From Deltaproteobacteria bacterium (GTDB taxonomy: Bacteria > Desulfobacterota > Desulfobulbia > Desulfobulbales > BM004): a stretch of DNA of 17,864 nt. Under the pieces are notes generated by a model. It saw nothing but the letters and a program-made list of their open reading frames with translations. It made no database searches and was not told the origin of the DNA. The first letter of the stretch is position 1. Each line of letters starts with the position of its first letter. This document shows positions 8,339 through 17,489 of the stretch, in pieces. The DNA is taken from contig CP070776.1 in assembly GCA_020346205.1 (NCBI GenBank), positions 756,982 through 774,845 on the forward strand, read 5' to 3'. The position numbers and the translations under genes are program-made.

Positions 8339-9190
8339 TTGAACAGAACGATGCGGAAGAGGGGAAAGCGATCAAGGCAGATGCGCTTTTTTTTGCTTTT
8401 CGGCTGTCTCCTGACAGCAATTCTAATCCTTATTATTTCCATGGCAGGACGCAAGGAATTCACTGCTCCCCATAAGTTTGGGCTTGAAGTCATCGGTCCA
8501 TTTCAAACTGCAATCTCTAAAGTTTCCACCTTTGTAGGTGGTTTCTGGGAAAAATACATAGACCTGATCCATGTCAAGGAGGATAATGAGCAACTGCGGC
8601 AGGAACTACAGGAATATAAGACTGCAAATATTGAATACAGAGAAGCACTGGCAACCAATGTACGGCTGCAGAAGCTGCTGGAACTGAAAGAATCCCTGCC
8701 CCCGCCAACCTTAACAGCAGAAATTGTCGGTAAAGATCCTTCGCTCTGGTTTCGTACACTCACCATCAACCGTGGTTCCAGTGACGGTGTTCAGAAAGGC
8801 ATGCCGGTAGTAACTGTTGAAGGCGTTGTAGGGCAGGTACTGACCTCATCCCCGAATTATTCCAAGGTGCTGCTGGCGACTGATCCGAACAGCGCTGTTG
8901 ATGTAATAACCCAGAAAACAAGAGTACAGGGTATTGTTAAGGGATTAGGCCGGGATGCCTTTGGTTTGCATTATGTCCTGAAAAGTGCGGATGTTGAAAA
9001 GGGAGACTATGTGCTCACTTCAGGCCTGGGAGGTGTGTTCCCCAAGGGTCTTATGGTGGGTACCGTTTCAGAGATCCAAGAAAGCAGACGCGGTATGTTC
9101 CAAAATATAAAGATTGCACCGGCTGTTGATTTTTCTCAACTGGAGCACCTCATAATCATCATGAAGAAATACTCGCTGACAGAGGATTAA
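8339..9190 (+). CDS. mreC: Rod shape-determining protein MreC
   Basis: Periplasmic scaffold anchored by one helix, which links MreB inside to PBP2 outside. The 283 residues show a basic N-terminus, a membrane helix near 16-36, a coiled coil near 78-118 (VKEDNEQLRQELQEY…) and the beta-rich MreC core. The core includes GKDPSLWFRTLTINRGSSDGV and later GDYVLTSGLGGVFPKGLMVG, which are family hallmarks. I take the TTG at 8339 as the start because GGAGAG (8324-8329) lies nine bases before it. The next ATG (8351) would be 21 bases from that site and gives a protein four residues shorter; it remains possible. Confidence 0.94.
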   Translation: MNRTMRKRGKRSRQMRFFLLFGCLLTAILILIISMAGRKEFTAPHKFGLEVIGPFQTAISKVSTFVGGFWEKYIDLIHVKEDNEQLRQELQEYKTANIEYREALATNVRLQKLLELKESLPPPTLTAEIVGKDPSLWFRTLTINRGSSDGVQKGMPVVTVEGVVGQVLTSSPNYSKVLLATDPNSAVDVITQKTRVQGIVKGLGRDAFGLHYVLKSADVEKGDYVLTSGLGGVFPKGLMVGTVSEIQESRRGMFQNIKIAPAVDFSQLEHLIIIMKKYSLTED

Positions 9191-9203
9191 AAATCAGTCT
9201 GCC

Positions 9204-9740
9204 ATGTTTATCATACTCTTCCTTATCCTTGGTATCCTGGTCCTTATACTGCAGACAACTTTTCTGCAATTGTTACCTGTCTGGTTGGGAAAGCCTGATA
9301 TCCTCTTTTTGCTGATAGTCTATATCTCCTGTCAGGCGGATATACTCAGAGGATCAGTGATTATACTCTTGCTTGGACTGCTCATGGATGTTTTTTCAGG
9401 GGTTTTTCTGGGTCTCTATCCGGTTATCTATCTCCTGGTGTTTGCTTTTATAAAGGGAATTTCCAGGAAGGTCGCCATAAATGAGTTCGCTTACCAGGTC
9501 CCCCTGGCCGTTATCAGTTATCTGTTTGTCAGTACCGGGATGTTTTTGTTCTCTTTTTCTCTGTCACCGGACACACCGCCGCAATGGTCCTGGGGAACAA
9601 TACTCCTGCAACTGCTTATGCTGACGGTTATAGGAGCCCCGGTTTTTGGAATTTTTGATTCCCTTATGAGTTTTTACAGGAGTACTTCGGCTTCCAGCCG
9701 ATTTCTTGGATCAAAGAGAGCAAATCGTTTCAAAGGGTAA
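9204..9740 (+). CDS. mreD: Rod shape-determining membrane protein MreD
   Basis: Integral membrane partner of MreC, 178 residues, consisting almost wholly of hydrophobic segments (about five or six). It includes the family-type stretches LPVWLGKPDILFLLIVYISCQ and LGLLMDVFSGVFLGLYPVIYL. The assignment rests on hydrophobic pattern, length and position between mreC and mrdA, as MreD is poorly conserved in sequence. The start ATG is 13 bases after the mreC stop and has no clear Shine-Dalgarno, so coupling to mreC translation is likely. Confidence 0.9.
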   Translation: MFIILFLILGILVLILQTTFLQLLPVWLGKPDILFLLIVYISCQADILRGSVIILLLGLLMDVFSGVFLGLYPVIYLLVFAFIKGISRKVAINEFAYQVPLAVISYLFVSTGMFLFSFSLSPDTPPQWSWGTILLQLLMLTVIGAPVFGIFDSLMSFYRSTSASSRFLGSKRANRFKG

Positions 9741-9751
9741 ATATTTTTTAA

Positions 9752-11647
9752 ATGAATCCCCCCAAGCAGGTATTTACAAAAATAAAAAAGATTGATGCTG
9801 ATGAGCTGAATCAGTTGAAAAAAAGAACTGATCTGGCAACTCTTGCGATCATTTTTTTTATAGCAGTGATAATAACCCGGTTATGGTTCCTGCAAATTCA
9901 CAATGGCAGCCAATACCGTGGGTTGGCTGACAACAACCGGGTCCGTATGCTTGACGTTGTTGCCCCCCGGGGAAATATCATGGATGCCGAGGGCAAAACA
10001 ATCATCACCAACCGTCCAAGTTTTAATATTGTCTGGGTAAAGGAAGACTCGCCTGACCCTGATGAAATAATCAAAAAGCTTTCCCTGATCTTAAATGAAG
10101 AAATTGCTGTCCTGCTGAAAAGAGTACGTGAATCCCTGGACAATCCGCGGCACATTCCAATATTGCTGAAGGAGGATATTGATTGGAAAACTCTCGTGTA
10201 TATTGAAAATAACCACTATGACCTGCCGGGTGTCAGAATTGAAGTCCTGCCTAGGCGCGACTACCTGTTCAATGACTTTGGATCCCACATGATAGGCTAC
10301 ACCGGTGAGATCAACCAGAAAGAGCTCGATGCCCGGAAAAGGGAGAATTATCAGAGTGGCGATCAGATTGGCAAGAGAGGCTTTGAGAAGTTTTACGAAA
10401 AGGAATTACGGGGCGAAAAGGGTACTATGTACATGGAGGTTGATGCCCATGGTTTCGAGCAGCGGCAGTTGAAGGGCAGGGAACCACTTCCCGGCAATGA
10501 CCTGCAGCTCACCATAGACCTGGATTTACAGCTTGCGGCTGAAAATGCCATGATTGGCAAAGCCGGTGCGGTTATAGCCATGGATGTAAACTCGGGACGT
10601 ATCCTTGCCTTTGCCAGTGCCCCGCCTGTGCACCTCGAAGATTTTGTCGGGGGCATTTCCACGAAGAACTGGCAAGCCCTGCTCAATGATATCAAACGGC
10701 CGCTGGTCCACAAAACCATTCAGGGTCAATACCCTCCGGGTTCCACTTATAAAATAGTAACAGCACTAGCAGGGCTTTCCAAAGGGGTAATAAACAGCAA
10801 TACGGTTTTTTACTGTTCCGGCTCCATGCGTTTTGGTAATCGCAGATACGGGTGCTGGAAAGAGGGTGGACATGGCCCGGTAAGTTTGCATCGTGCCATG
10901 GCCGAATCATGTGATGTTTATTTTTACCAGGTAGGCCTGAAAGTTGGAGTGGATTCCCTGGCAGAATATGCAAACCGGTTGGGGTTAGGGCATAAGACAG
11001 GCATTGCTTTTGAATATGAAAAATCCGGCCTTATTCCAACTGCAAACTGGAAAAAACTGGCTAAAGGAGAGCCTTGGCAGGAGGGTGAGACGCTTTCAAT
11101 AGCTATCGGACAGGGGTTTAATCTCGTTACTCCGCTACAGATCTCCCAGATGACAATAGCTCTTGCCAATGGCGGTATACTCTATAAACCTTTATTGTTA
11201 GAAAAAATTATTGACCCAGAGGGGGAGATTGTAAAACAGTTTGAACCAACAGTTGATGTGGAACTTATCGGAATGGATAAGTACCTGGCCCTGATAAGGG
11301 ACGGTCTTGTTGGTGCAGTTAATGATAAACGAGGTACAGGAAGTGAAGCAAAGTTAAAGGATATAACTGTTGCAGGTAAAACTGGTACAGCCCAGGTTGT
11401 AACGCTGGAGAAATTTAAAGAGGTGGACGAGGAGGACGTGGCATATAAGCATAGGGATCATGCCTGGTTCACCAGTTTTGCGCCGGCAGAAAATCCGGAG
11501 ATTGTCGTCACGGTCCTTGTTGAACACGGCGGGCACGGGGGGGCTGTTGCAGCTCCAGTGGCAAAGAAAGTTCTTGAAAAGTATTTTGCCAAAAAAAATG
11601 AACTGAAGAGTGAAAATGCCAAGAATGGGCAGGCATCTTTGCAGTAA
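9752..11647 (+). CDS. mrdA: Penicillin-binding protein 2 (peptidoglycan transpeptidase)
   Basis: Class B PBP that cross-links side-wall peptidoglycan as the partner of RodA. The 631 residues start with a short cytoplasmic part, then a membrane anchor near 30-50 (LATLAIIFFIAVIITRLWFLQ). The dimerisation/pedestal region follows (RGNIMDAEG, then PRRDYLFNDFGSHMIGYTGEI). The transpeptidase domain has all three catalytic motifs: S331-T-Y-K334 in PPGSTYK, S386-C-D388, and K543-T-G in GKTGTAQ. The SCD form of the second motif is usual for PBP2. The family name is certain from these motifs and from the neighbour rodA, which starts 37 bases after the stop. Its ribosome binding site is weak, and it starts 11 bases after mreD. 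Confidence 0.96.
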   Translation: MNPPKQVFTKIKKIDADELNQLKKRTDLATLAIIFFIAVIITRLWFLQIHNGSQYRGLADNNRVRMLDVVAPRGNIMDAEGKTIITNRPSFNIVWVKEDSPDPDEIIKKLSLILNEEIAVLLKRVRESLDNPRHIPILLKEDIDWKTLVYIENNHYDLPGVRIEVLPRRDYLFNDFGSHMIGYTGEINQKELDARKRENYQSGDQIGKRGFEKFYEKELRGEKGTMYMEVDAHGFEQRQLKGREPLPGNDLQLTIDLDLQLAAENAMIGKAGAVIAMDVNSGRILAFASAPPVHLEDFVGGISTKNWQALLNDIKRPLVHKTIQGQYPPGSTYKIVTALAGLSKGVINSNTVFYCSGSMRFGNRRYGCWKEGGHGPVSLHRAMAESCDVYFYQVGLKVGVDSLAEYANRLGLGHKTGIAFEYEKSGLIPTANWKKLAKGEPWQEGETLSIAIGQGFNLVTPLQISQMTIALANGGILYKPLLLEKIIDPEGEIVKQFEPTVDVELIGMDKYLALIRDGLVGAVNDKRGTGSEAKLKDITVAGKTGTAQVVTLEKFKEVDEEDVAYKHRDHAWFTSFAPAENPEIVVTVLVEHGGHGGAVAAPVAKKVLEKYFAKKNELKSENAKNGQASLQ

Positions 11648-11684
11648 GGTGATCAAAAACAAGTAAGTAAAGCATTGGTATAAA

Positions 11685-12800
11685 ATGTTTCGTATTGACA
11701 GACAGCTTATAAAGAATTTTGACTGGGTAATGCTTGTTGCAGTACTGCTCATCGCAGCCATGGGGCTGGTGAACCTTTACAGTGCGACCTATGCAGGGAA
11801 AGCAGCCGGTACTCCTGTCTTCATCCGTCAACTCTTCTTTTTTGTTGCCGGTTTATCTTTGATCATGGCCATTCATCTATTTGATTATCGACTGCTGTTG
11901 AAATGGAATTATCCTTTATTTGGTATAATTGTAGGCCTGCTTATTGCCGCCTTGCTTTTAGGCGACAGTATTGCCGGAACCCAGCGTTGGATTAACCTAG
12001 GATTCTTCAGGTTGCAGCCCTCGGAACCGGCCAAGCTGATGCTGGTTATCTCCCTGGCCAGCTACTACTACCGCCGCGATACCGGACGTGGCTTTAATAT
12101 CAATGAACTGCTTGTCCCCATCGGGTTGACAGGAGTTCTTTTTTTGCTGGTTCTCAAGCAGCCTGACCTGGGGACTGCTCTCATGTTTGGCGCTATTTTT
12201 GTTTCAATGACACTGTTTGTAAAGCTGAAATGGTCTACCATTGGCATTATTTTTGGATCATGTGCTGCATTAATTCCCATAGGCTGGATGTTTCTCCTGA
12301 AGCCTTATCAGAGGCAGCGTATAGAAACCTTTCTGAATCCGGAGAGCGATCCTACCAACAGCGGCTACCATATCATGCAATCGAAAATTGCAGTGGGCAG
12401 CGGGCTTAAATTCGGCAAGGGATACCTGAAAGGAACACAAGGACATCTGCACTTCCTGCCTGAGCGTCATACCGATTTTGCCTTTTCAGTCTGGGCAGAG
12501 GAATGGGGTTTTGCAGGCTCTCTTTTCTTTCTTGCCGTTTATTTTTTTATGATTCTCTGGGGGTTGAATGTCTGTCTTGCTTCTAGGGACAAATTCGGCG
12601 TTCTTCTGGCTTTTGGCATCGTTTCCCTTATCTTCTGGCAGGCGATAATTAACCTGCTCATGGTTATGGGATTTCTACCGGTGGTTGGTATCCCGCTGCC
12701 TATGTTCAGTTACGGTGGATCATCGCTGATGACAACCCTCATCGGCATAGGGTTGCTTATGAATATCCGTATGCGGAGGAACCAGGTCACGAAAAAATAG
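11685..12800 (+). CDS. rodA: Rod-shape glycosyltransferase RodA (SEDS family)
   Basis: Polytopic inner-membrane enzyme that polymerises lipid II into glycan strands in complex with PBP2. The 371 residues contain about ten hydrophobic segments. SEDS signatures are GTQRWINLGFFRLQPSEPAKLMLV, LKQPDLGTAL, and LPERHTDFAFSVWAEEWGF with the catalytic-type aspartate at D264. Near the end comes MGFLPVVGIPLPMFSYGGSS. All match RodA more than FtsW, and the position after mrdA agrees. I see no convincing Shine-Dalgarno for the ATG at 11685. In the 95 bases after it, TGCAGGA (about 12804-12810) could pair with TCCTGCA about 35 bases on, but there is no T tract, so no clear terminator separates it from gap. 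Confidence 0.95.
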   Translation: MFRIDRQLIKNFDWVMLVAVLLIAAMGLVNLYSATYAGKAAGTPVFIRQLFFFVAGLSLIMAIHLFDYRLLLKWNYPLFGIIVGLLIAALLLGDSIAGTQRWINLGFFRLQPSEPAKLMLVISLASYYYRRDTGRGFNINELLVPIGLTGVLFLLVLKQPDLGTALMFGAIFVSMTLFVKLKWSTIGIIFGSCAALIPIGWMFLLKPYQRQRIETFLNPESDPTNSGYHIMQSKIAVGSGLKFGKGYLKGTQGHLHFLPERHTDFAFSVWAEEWGFAGSLFFLAVYFFMILWGLNVCLASRDKFGVLLAFGIVSLIFWQAIINLLMVMGFLPVVGIPLPMFSYGGSSLMTTLIGIGLLMNIRMRRNQVTKK

Positions 12801-12895
12801 TTTTGCAGGAAAACTTTGTTTGTTAATTAAAAAATTGCTAAATCCTGCATAGAAATTTCCCAGTGCATAAAAAAATAATTAGCAGGTGATAAGTT

Positions 12896-13906
12896 ATGAA
12901 AAAAATAGCCATTAATGGACTTGGGCGTATTGGCAGGCTGATCCTGCGCCATTTTTTAACAACACCCCCTGCCCACATAGAGGTTGTGGCCTGTAATGAT
13001 TTAACCCCTGCGGAGGATATAGCCTACCTTATGAAATACGACTCTGTTCACGGGCAATTTCCATTACCAATTAATGTTGCTGGTGACGGCATTGTCTATG
13101 ATCAGAAAAAAATTGAATATTACAATATAAAAGACCCGGCCGAATTGCCCTGGAAAGAATCGGGGGTTGATATTGTGCTGGAATGCACAGGCTTTTTCAG
13201 CAAAAGGGCCGGAGCCTCCAAGCACCTTGAAGCAGGTGCATCACATGTGGTTATCAGTGCCCCTTCAAAAGATGCGGACATGACATGTGTGCTTGGCGTG
13301 AACGATCATAAGTTTGAGCCTGCAAGCCATTCTATAATCTCCAATGCTTCATGCACCACAAATGCCTTGGCCCCGGTTCTAAAAGTTCTGCATGAGAATT
13401 TTATAATTGATAATGCCATGGCTACTACTATCCATGCTTACACCGCTACCCAGGCTCTTGTTGACCGTTACTCAAAAAAAAGACGCAGGGGCAGAGCTGC
13501 TGCCCTTTCTCTTATCCCAACCTCAACTGGAGCGGCAAAGGCCATTACCAAGGTGCTGCCTGAATTGGAGAATAAAGTTGCAGCTATTGCCGTTCGCGCT
13601 CCTGTGCCAGACTGTGCCTTGCTTGATATCACTGCCCAGTTGCAGACAGATGTGACTGTAAAGGATGTGAACAATAGTTTTATCAGGGCCGCAGAATCCT
13701 CAATGAAAGATATCATGGAGGTTTCTCAAGAAGAATTGGTCTCAGTTGATGTGATCGGCAATACTCACTCTGCGGTAATAGACGCCATGTCAACAGATGT
13801 GCTGAACCGAAAAGTGGTTAAGGTTATGGCCTGGTATGACAATGAGATTGCCTATGCAAAGCGAATGCTTGATCTTGCAGCTTATATTGCCTCTAAAACA
13901 GACTAA
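12896..13906 (+). CDS. gap: Type I glyceraldehyde-3-phosphate dehydrogenase
   Basis: Glycolytic/gluconeogenic enzyme that converts glyceraldehyde-3-phosphate to 1,3-bisphosphoglycerate. The 336 residues include the NAD loop INGLGRIGR (6-14), an acidic D35 in ACND that favours NAD over NADP, the active site SNASCTTN with C153, and catalytic H180 in TIHAYT. IPTSTGAAKAI and WYDNE are also present. The S-loop is unusual: TATQALVDRYSKKRRRGRAAA resembles the TATQ..VD form of E. coli GapA but carries a basic KKRRRGR run (194-200). Erythrose-4-phosphate dehydrogenase is a less likely alternative. AGGTGAT at 12884-12890 supports the start. It converges on the minus-strand glycosidase gene with a 26-base gap and no evident terminator. 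Confidence 0.94.
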   Translation: MKKIAINGLGRIGRLILRHFLTTPPAHIEVVACNDLTPAEDIAYLMKYDSVHGQFPLPINVAGDGIVYDQKKIEYYNIKDPAELPWKESGVDIVLECTGFFSKRAGASKHLEAGASHVVISAPSKDADMTCVLGVNDHKFEPASHSIISNASCTTNALAPVLKVLHENFIIDNAMATTIHAYTATQALVDRYSKKRRRGRAAALSLIPTSTGAAKAITKVLPELENKVAAIAVRAPVPDCALLDITAQLQTDVTVKDVNNSFIRAAESSMKDIMEVSQEELVSVDVIGNTHSAVIDAMSTDVLNRKVVKVMAWYDNEIAYAKRMLDLAAYIASKTD

Positions 13907-13932
13907 TCCCCTGCAGATGTTTTAAAAGCAAA

Positions 13933-16113
13933 TCACCGGTTAAGATTCCAGTCATAATAAATGTATTCAAACTTAATATTTCCCTCAGTCTGTTTCAGGA
14001 AATCACGGGCTTTATCGTCAGCCAGGTAATCATAAATAAAATCGATTACACCGAGCTTTCCACCAAAATCCTCCTCATACCAGCGGAATATCTCTGACAG
14101 CAGCAGTTTCCCTTCCTCCGGTAAAATAACTACCTCCGAGGAATTAACAAAGCTTTTCGCAGCTTCATCCAGTTGATCGTAAATTTTCTCTGGTTCATAG
14201 TAATCTATAGGTGCGCATGACCTTGAACCACAGACCAGTGCAAAATGTATGCGTGGATCTACCGGAGTAACAACCCATTCCCTACGCTTATCTAAGGGAC
14301 CAAACTGCTTTAAAGGACGAAACCAGGGTCGGGCGTTTCCCCTGAGAATCCCATGTTCAATATCATCCGGAGAGTAGAGATATCCGCCAATTTCATATTT
14401 TACAAAACTGAAGAAGTCAGCAACTTCTTTTACCGATTGTTCAATCCCCAGCCTCGCAATACCATCAATTACAATTGTATTATACAGGTTAACCCAGAAT
14501 GCTATTTTATCTCTGCGCCCCAGTAATCTGGAAGGATCAAAACTTTGTAAGCCATTTGAAAGTAACTGATAATGGTGGTATTCCTCTGATTCCTTCAGTG
14601 CCTGGTAATCAACACGACCGCGCTTTGTTTCGTAAAACTTGTTCCTAAGCTGCTTGATGTTGCGCATCAGTTCGTGTCCAAGGTCATCATGAGTTCCCTC
14701 AGGTATTTCATCTCCTTCATTCAGGATAATACCACTGGATACTGCAGCCTTTAACCGCTTGACAAGACCCACACCCATCTCCTTCTGGGAAGCATAGAAT
14801 TCCTCTACCAGGTCAATAAACAGGGCGGCTGTCCAACTGAAACTGTTTGTCCCGTAACCTGTCCCATCAAATGAATCAAAATACTCATAAAACCCGAATC
14901 TTATGGGGAGTTGCAAAAGGTCCTTCTGGAGGGAGTCTGCTTTTAAAGTATAACCGTAACGTCTCAGTCCCTGGGCGAGCATCCAGTTGATGTTGACCCA
15001 GACAGGACCGCGCCAGTAGTTAGACCGGTCAAAGCCTTCTTTACTTGTATCATAGTTTGGAACTGTAAAACAGTTTCCCTGGTGAAGTGCACAGAATGAG
15101 GCTGAATTGAGCCTGTCGTAAATCTTCTGAGCCTGCTCTCGCGATGCTGCCCCTGCATAAAGAGGCAAGAAACCTGCTGCTGTATCCACATCGATAGACT
15201 GATCTGCAAAAATATCATATGCATCGAATATTTCATGCTCCCTATGCCATAACTTATCCCTGATGGCTGCAGCGGTTCTTTTTGCCCAGTCATTAGGTAC
15301 CAGGGGGTCTTCCCCAATTATTTCGGCAATACGGGCAAGTGATTCATTTGCCTTGCAGAGAACAGAGTTAAACAAAGGATCCTGAATAAGAAATGGACAG
15401 GCCTGCCTAATTTTGGCCTCGTCATATTCGTTTTGCCGAAATAGGTCAACCAGGTATACATAGCGATCATACTCTGCATCACTGGGTCGCATTTTAGGGT
15501 CAACGCCAGACATAAGATCTTTACGCTCATAATGCGGCAGCAGTTCCTTGTCTATGTTTATGCGTTTCAGAGGATCATCCCAAGTTGGTGAATTGTCAAT
15601 TCCTGACTCCCAGGGATGGCGGATATATACGAGGCCTTCTTTCTCGGTATCTCTCTCCCTGTACAAGTATGCATGTGCGTTATAAAGTTTGGGATAGATG
15701 CGTTTGAGGAAGGGAATGACCGACCTGGGCTTTTTGGCGTTTGCATAAATTTTTTCCACTGCAATAGCATGAACCGGGGGCATGGTAATGCCTGAAGTAA
15801 GCAAACCTTCCGGTGCATTGGGGATTCTTTCTGTCTGCCAGAAATCGGGTTCAGGAAAGTAATGCCCAAGTGCTTCACGGTTGAAAACAATCTGCGGTAC
15901 CATCCCGTTAAGCCATTGGGCCTTGAAGAGTGTATCGATCTCCTCGATGGCCCTGCTTGTATCATAATGGGCCCTGCCTATTGCAATAAAAGCAGAGTCC
16001 CAATTCCATTGGTGAGGATAGAGGGAAGGAGCAGGCTTGGTTGACGATCCCATCCAGTTATCGTCAAGGATTTTCTTGGCCTTCTCAATATAGTCGGCAA
16101 ATATTCTGGACAT
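13933..16113 (-). CDS. GH63-like glycosidase fused to DUF547
   Basis: A 726-residue protein in one open frame with two domains. Residues 1-445 are an (alpha/alpha)6-type glycoside hydrolase of the MGH1/GH63 kind. It shows LYPHQWNWDSAFIAIG (31-46), HPWESGIDNSPTWDDP (166-181), YWRGPVWVNINWM (366-378) and GTGYGTNSFSWTAAL (417-431). D173 and E410 are the likely acid/base pair; their spacing equals that of the pair I recall for Thermus mannosylglycerate hydrolase. Substrates in the family include mannosylglycerate, glucosylglycerate and other alpha-glucosides, so hydrolysis of a compatible solute is plausible but unproven. Residues about 475-720 match DUF547: DKIAFWVNLYNTIVIDGI (535-552) and DPRIHFALVCGSRSCAPI (619-636) with H623, C628 and C633. 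DUF547 has no settled function. No signal peptide is seen. It follows hemH by 11 bases, so the two may be cotranscribed. Confidence 0.88.
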   Translation of the reverse strand: MSRIFADYIEKAKKILDDNWMGSSTKPAPSLYPHQWNWDSAFIAIGRAHYDTSRAIEEIDTLFKAQWLNGMVPQIVFNREALGHYFPEPDFWQTERIPNAPEGLLTSGITMPPVHAIAVEKIYANAKKPRSVIPFLKRIYPKLYNAHAYLYRERDTEKEGLVYIRHPWESGIDNSPTWDDPLKRINIDKELLPHYERKDLMSGVDPKMRPSDAEYDRYVYLVDLFRQNEYDEAKIRQACPFLIQDPLFNSVLCKANESLARIAEIIGEDPLVPNDWAKRTAAAIRDKLWHREHEIFDAYDIFADQSIDVDTAAGFLPLYAGAASREQAQKIYDRLNSASFCALHQGNCFTVPNYDTSKEGFDRSNYWRGPVWVNINWMLAQGLRRYGYTLKADSLQKDLLQLPIRFGFYEYFDSFDGTGYGTNSFSWTAALFIDLVEEFYASQKEMGVGLVKRLKAAVSSGIILNEGDEIPEGTHDDLGHELMRNIKQLRNKFYETKRGRVDYQALKESEEYHHYQLLSNGLQSFDPSRLLGRRDKIAFWVNLYNTIVIDGIARLGIEQSVKEVADFFSFVKYEIGGYLYSPDDIEHGILRGNARPWFRPLKQFGPLDKRREWVVTPVDPRIHFALVCGSRSCAPIDYYEPEKIYDQLDEAAKSFVNSSEVVILPEEGKLLLSEIFRWYEEDFGGKLGVIDFIYDYLADDKARDFLKQTEGNIKFEYIYYDWNLNR

Positions 16114-16124
16114 GGACAGCTTTT

Positions 16125-17105
16125 TTATAACCAGTCAAGTTGTTTTGCTTTTTCAAGGACAAGTTCTTTGAGGCTTGCAATAAATTCAGGTTCCAGGTTA
16201 AGGGAAGGGCTTCTTTCCAAATGCATACCAAGATCCTTTGCCATGTCACGGTACAACATATCTATTTCGTACAGGGTCTCCACATGGTCTGACACAAAGG
16301 AAATCGGCACCATCAGGACATTTTTACACCCCTCTTTGGCAAGCTCTTTCAGGGTGTCTGGCGGAGAAGGCGAGAGCCATTCCACAGGGCCGCTGCGGCT
16401 CTGAAAGCATAATATTCCAGACATGCCGGTGATGGACTCAACTGCAGCAATAGTTTCCTTAAGGTGGTCGACGTAGGGATCACCTTCCTGGATGAATTTC
16501 ACCGGTAGAGAATGGGCGCTGTAGACAACCTGGAAATTTTCTCCGTTAAACAGATCCCCACCCTGCTTTATAGTAGCTGCCAGGGCATTGATATACTGTG
16601 GCTGCACCTGCCATGAACCAATGGATTCTATTTCGAACGGAGGAGAAAAGGAATTACCCGCCTCGAGCAGATCAGCAACAGAAGAACCGGTGGTAGCAAT
16701 TGAATAGTGTGGATAGAGGGGCAGGGCAATGATGCGATTAATACCTTTATTCTCAAGCGCTGCAAGGCTCTCTTTTGCCCGGGGATGCCAGTAGCGCATG
16801 GCGACTGAAACTTTAAAATCACCATCTTCTGCAAGTGTCTTTTCAAGAGCCTGCGCCTGCTCAGCAGTTATTCTGCCAAGCGGAGAGCCGCCGCCTATCT
16901 TGGTATAGGCCTGGGCGCTTTTCGGTGCACGTCGTCGGGAGATAAATCTGGCAATGGTCTTCTGCATGAAAGCCGGACCAAGGCGGATTATCATCCTGTC
17001 AGAGAACAGGTTGAACAGGAAGGGTTCAACATCCTCAATTCGTTCCGGACCACCTAGGTTCAAAAGGACAACAGCAAAATCTTTTTTTGGATTGTTATGT
17101 GGCAT
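16125..17105 (-). CDS. hemH: Ferrochelatase
   Basis: Inserts ferrous iron into protoporphyrin IX (or coproporphyrin III in the alternative route), the last steps of heme synthesis. The 326 residues carry VVLLNLGGPE (12-21), GGGSPL (71-76), YPHYSIATTGSS (131-142) and the catalytic H198 in VVYSAHSLP. The acidic pair region FVSDHVETLYEID (E276, E280) is also present. There is no C-terminal cysteine cluster for an iron-sulfur centre. The ATG at 17105-17103 gives the usual short N-terminus before the first beta strand; only a weak GGA precedes it. The protein is probably soluble or weakly membrane-associated in the cytoplasm. It is the first gene of a likely two-gene unit with the glycosidase-DUF547 protein. 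Confidence 0.95.
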   Translation of the reverse strand: MPHNNPKKDFAVVLLNLGGPERIEDVEPFLFNLFSDRMIIRLGPAFMQKTIARFISRRRAPKSAQAYTKIGGGSPLGRITAEQAQALEKTLAEDGDFKVSVAMRYWHPRAKESLAALENKGINRIIALPLYPHYSIATTGSSVADLLEAGNSFSPPFEIESIGSWQVQPQYINALAATIKQGGDLFNGENFQVVYSAHSLPVKFIQEGDPYVDHLKETIAAVESITGMSGILCFQSRSGPVEWLSPSPPDTLKELAKEGCKNVLMVPISFVSDHVETLYEIDMLYRDMAKDLGMHLERSPSLNLEPEFIASLKELVLEKAKQLDWL

Positions 17106-17489
17106 GAATGCTAATCCATTAAGGGAAATGAATAGTAAGTATTTTTTCTACAGCATTTTCTGCAGGAAAGTTCTTATCGCCCCATATTTGAGGTATCAAA
17201 CACAGCAAATAAAAAAGATGACATATTAATGAAGCACCCGTCAAGCTAAATGCTTGAAACTGTTACTAAGTAAGGGGTTTTTGAGAATGAACCGGTCAGT
17301 TAAAGGAATGTGGCAGGGATTTATATGAAATAAATTTTTTTGCTGATGCGTTTTATGGACGTGGAGTTATAATCAGTTAAAATATTTGCAAGAGACATAG
17401 ATTAAAGAGTTTTTCAGGATATACTTAATTGGGCATTTGCTACTGTAGTACAAAAATTATACTAAATAGTTAGTGTAGAGAATTCCTTT
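17106..17489. other. AT-rich divergent intergenic region, hemH / P-type ATPase
   Basis: No credible gene in 384 bases. A perfect 6-bp hairpin TCAAGC-TAAAT-GCTTGA lies at 17241-17257 without a T tract on its 3' side. Candidate -10 boxes for the ATPase are TATAAT (17368-17373) and TATACT (17458-17463), neither with a good -35 at 16-18 bases. On the minus strand, TTGATA near 17196-17191 with a poor -10 17 bases on might serve hemH. Promoters in both directions are expected here, but I cannot fix them. Confidence 0.5.

Noticed and set aside
13907..13932. Terminator between gap and the convergent glycosidase gene
   Set aside because: The 26-base gap holds no hairpin with a T tract.
14964..15965. 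Minus-strand frames within the glycosidase gene in a second frame
   Set aside because: They overlap the glycosidase frame, which has intact family motifs across the same bases.
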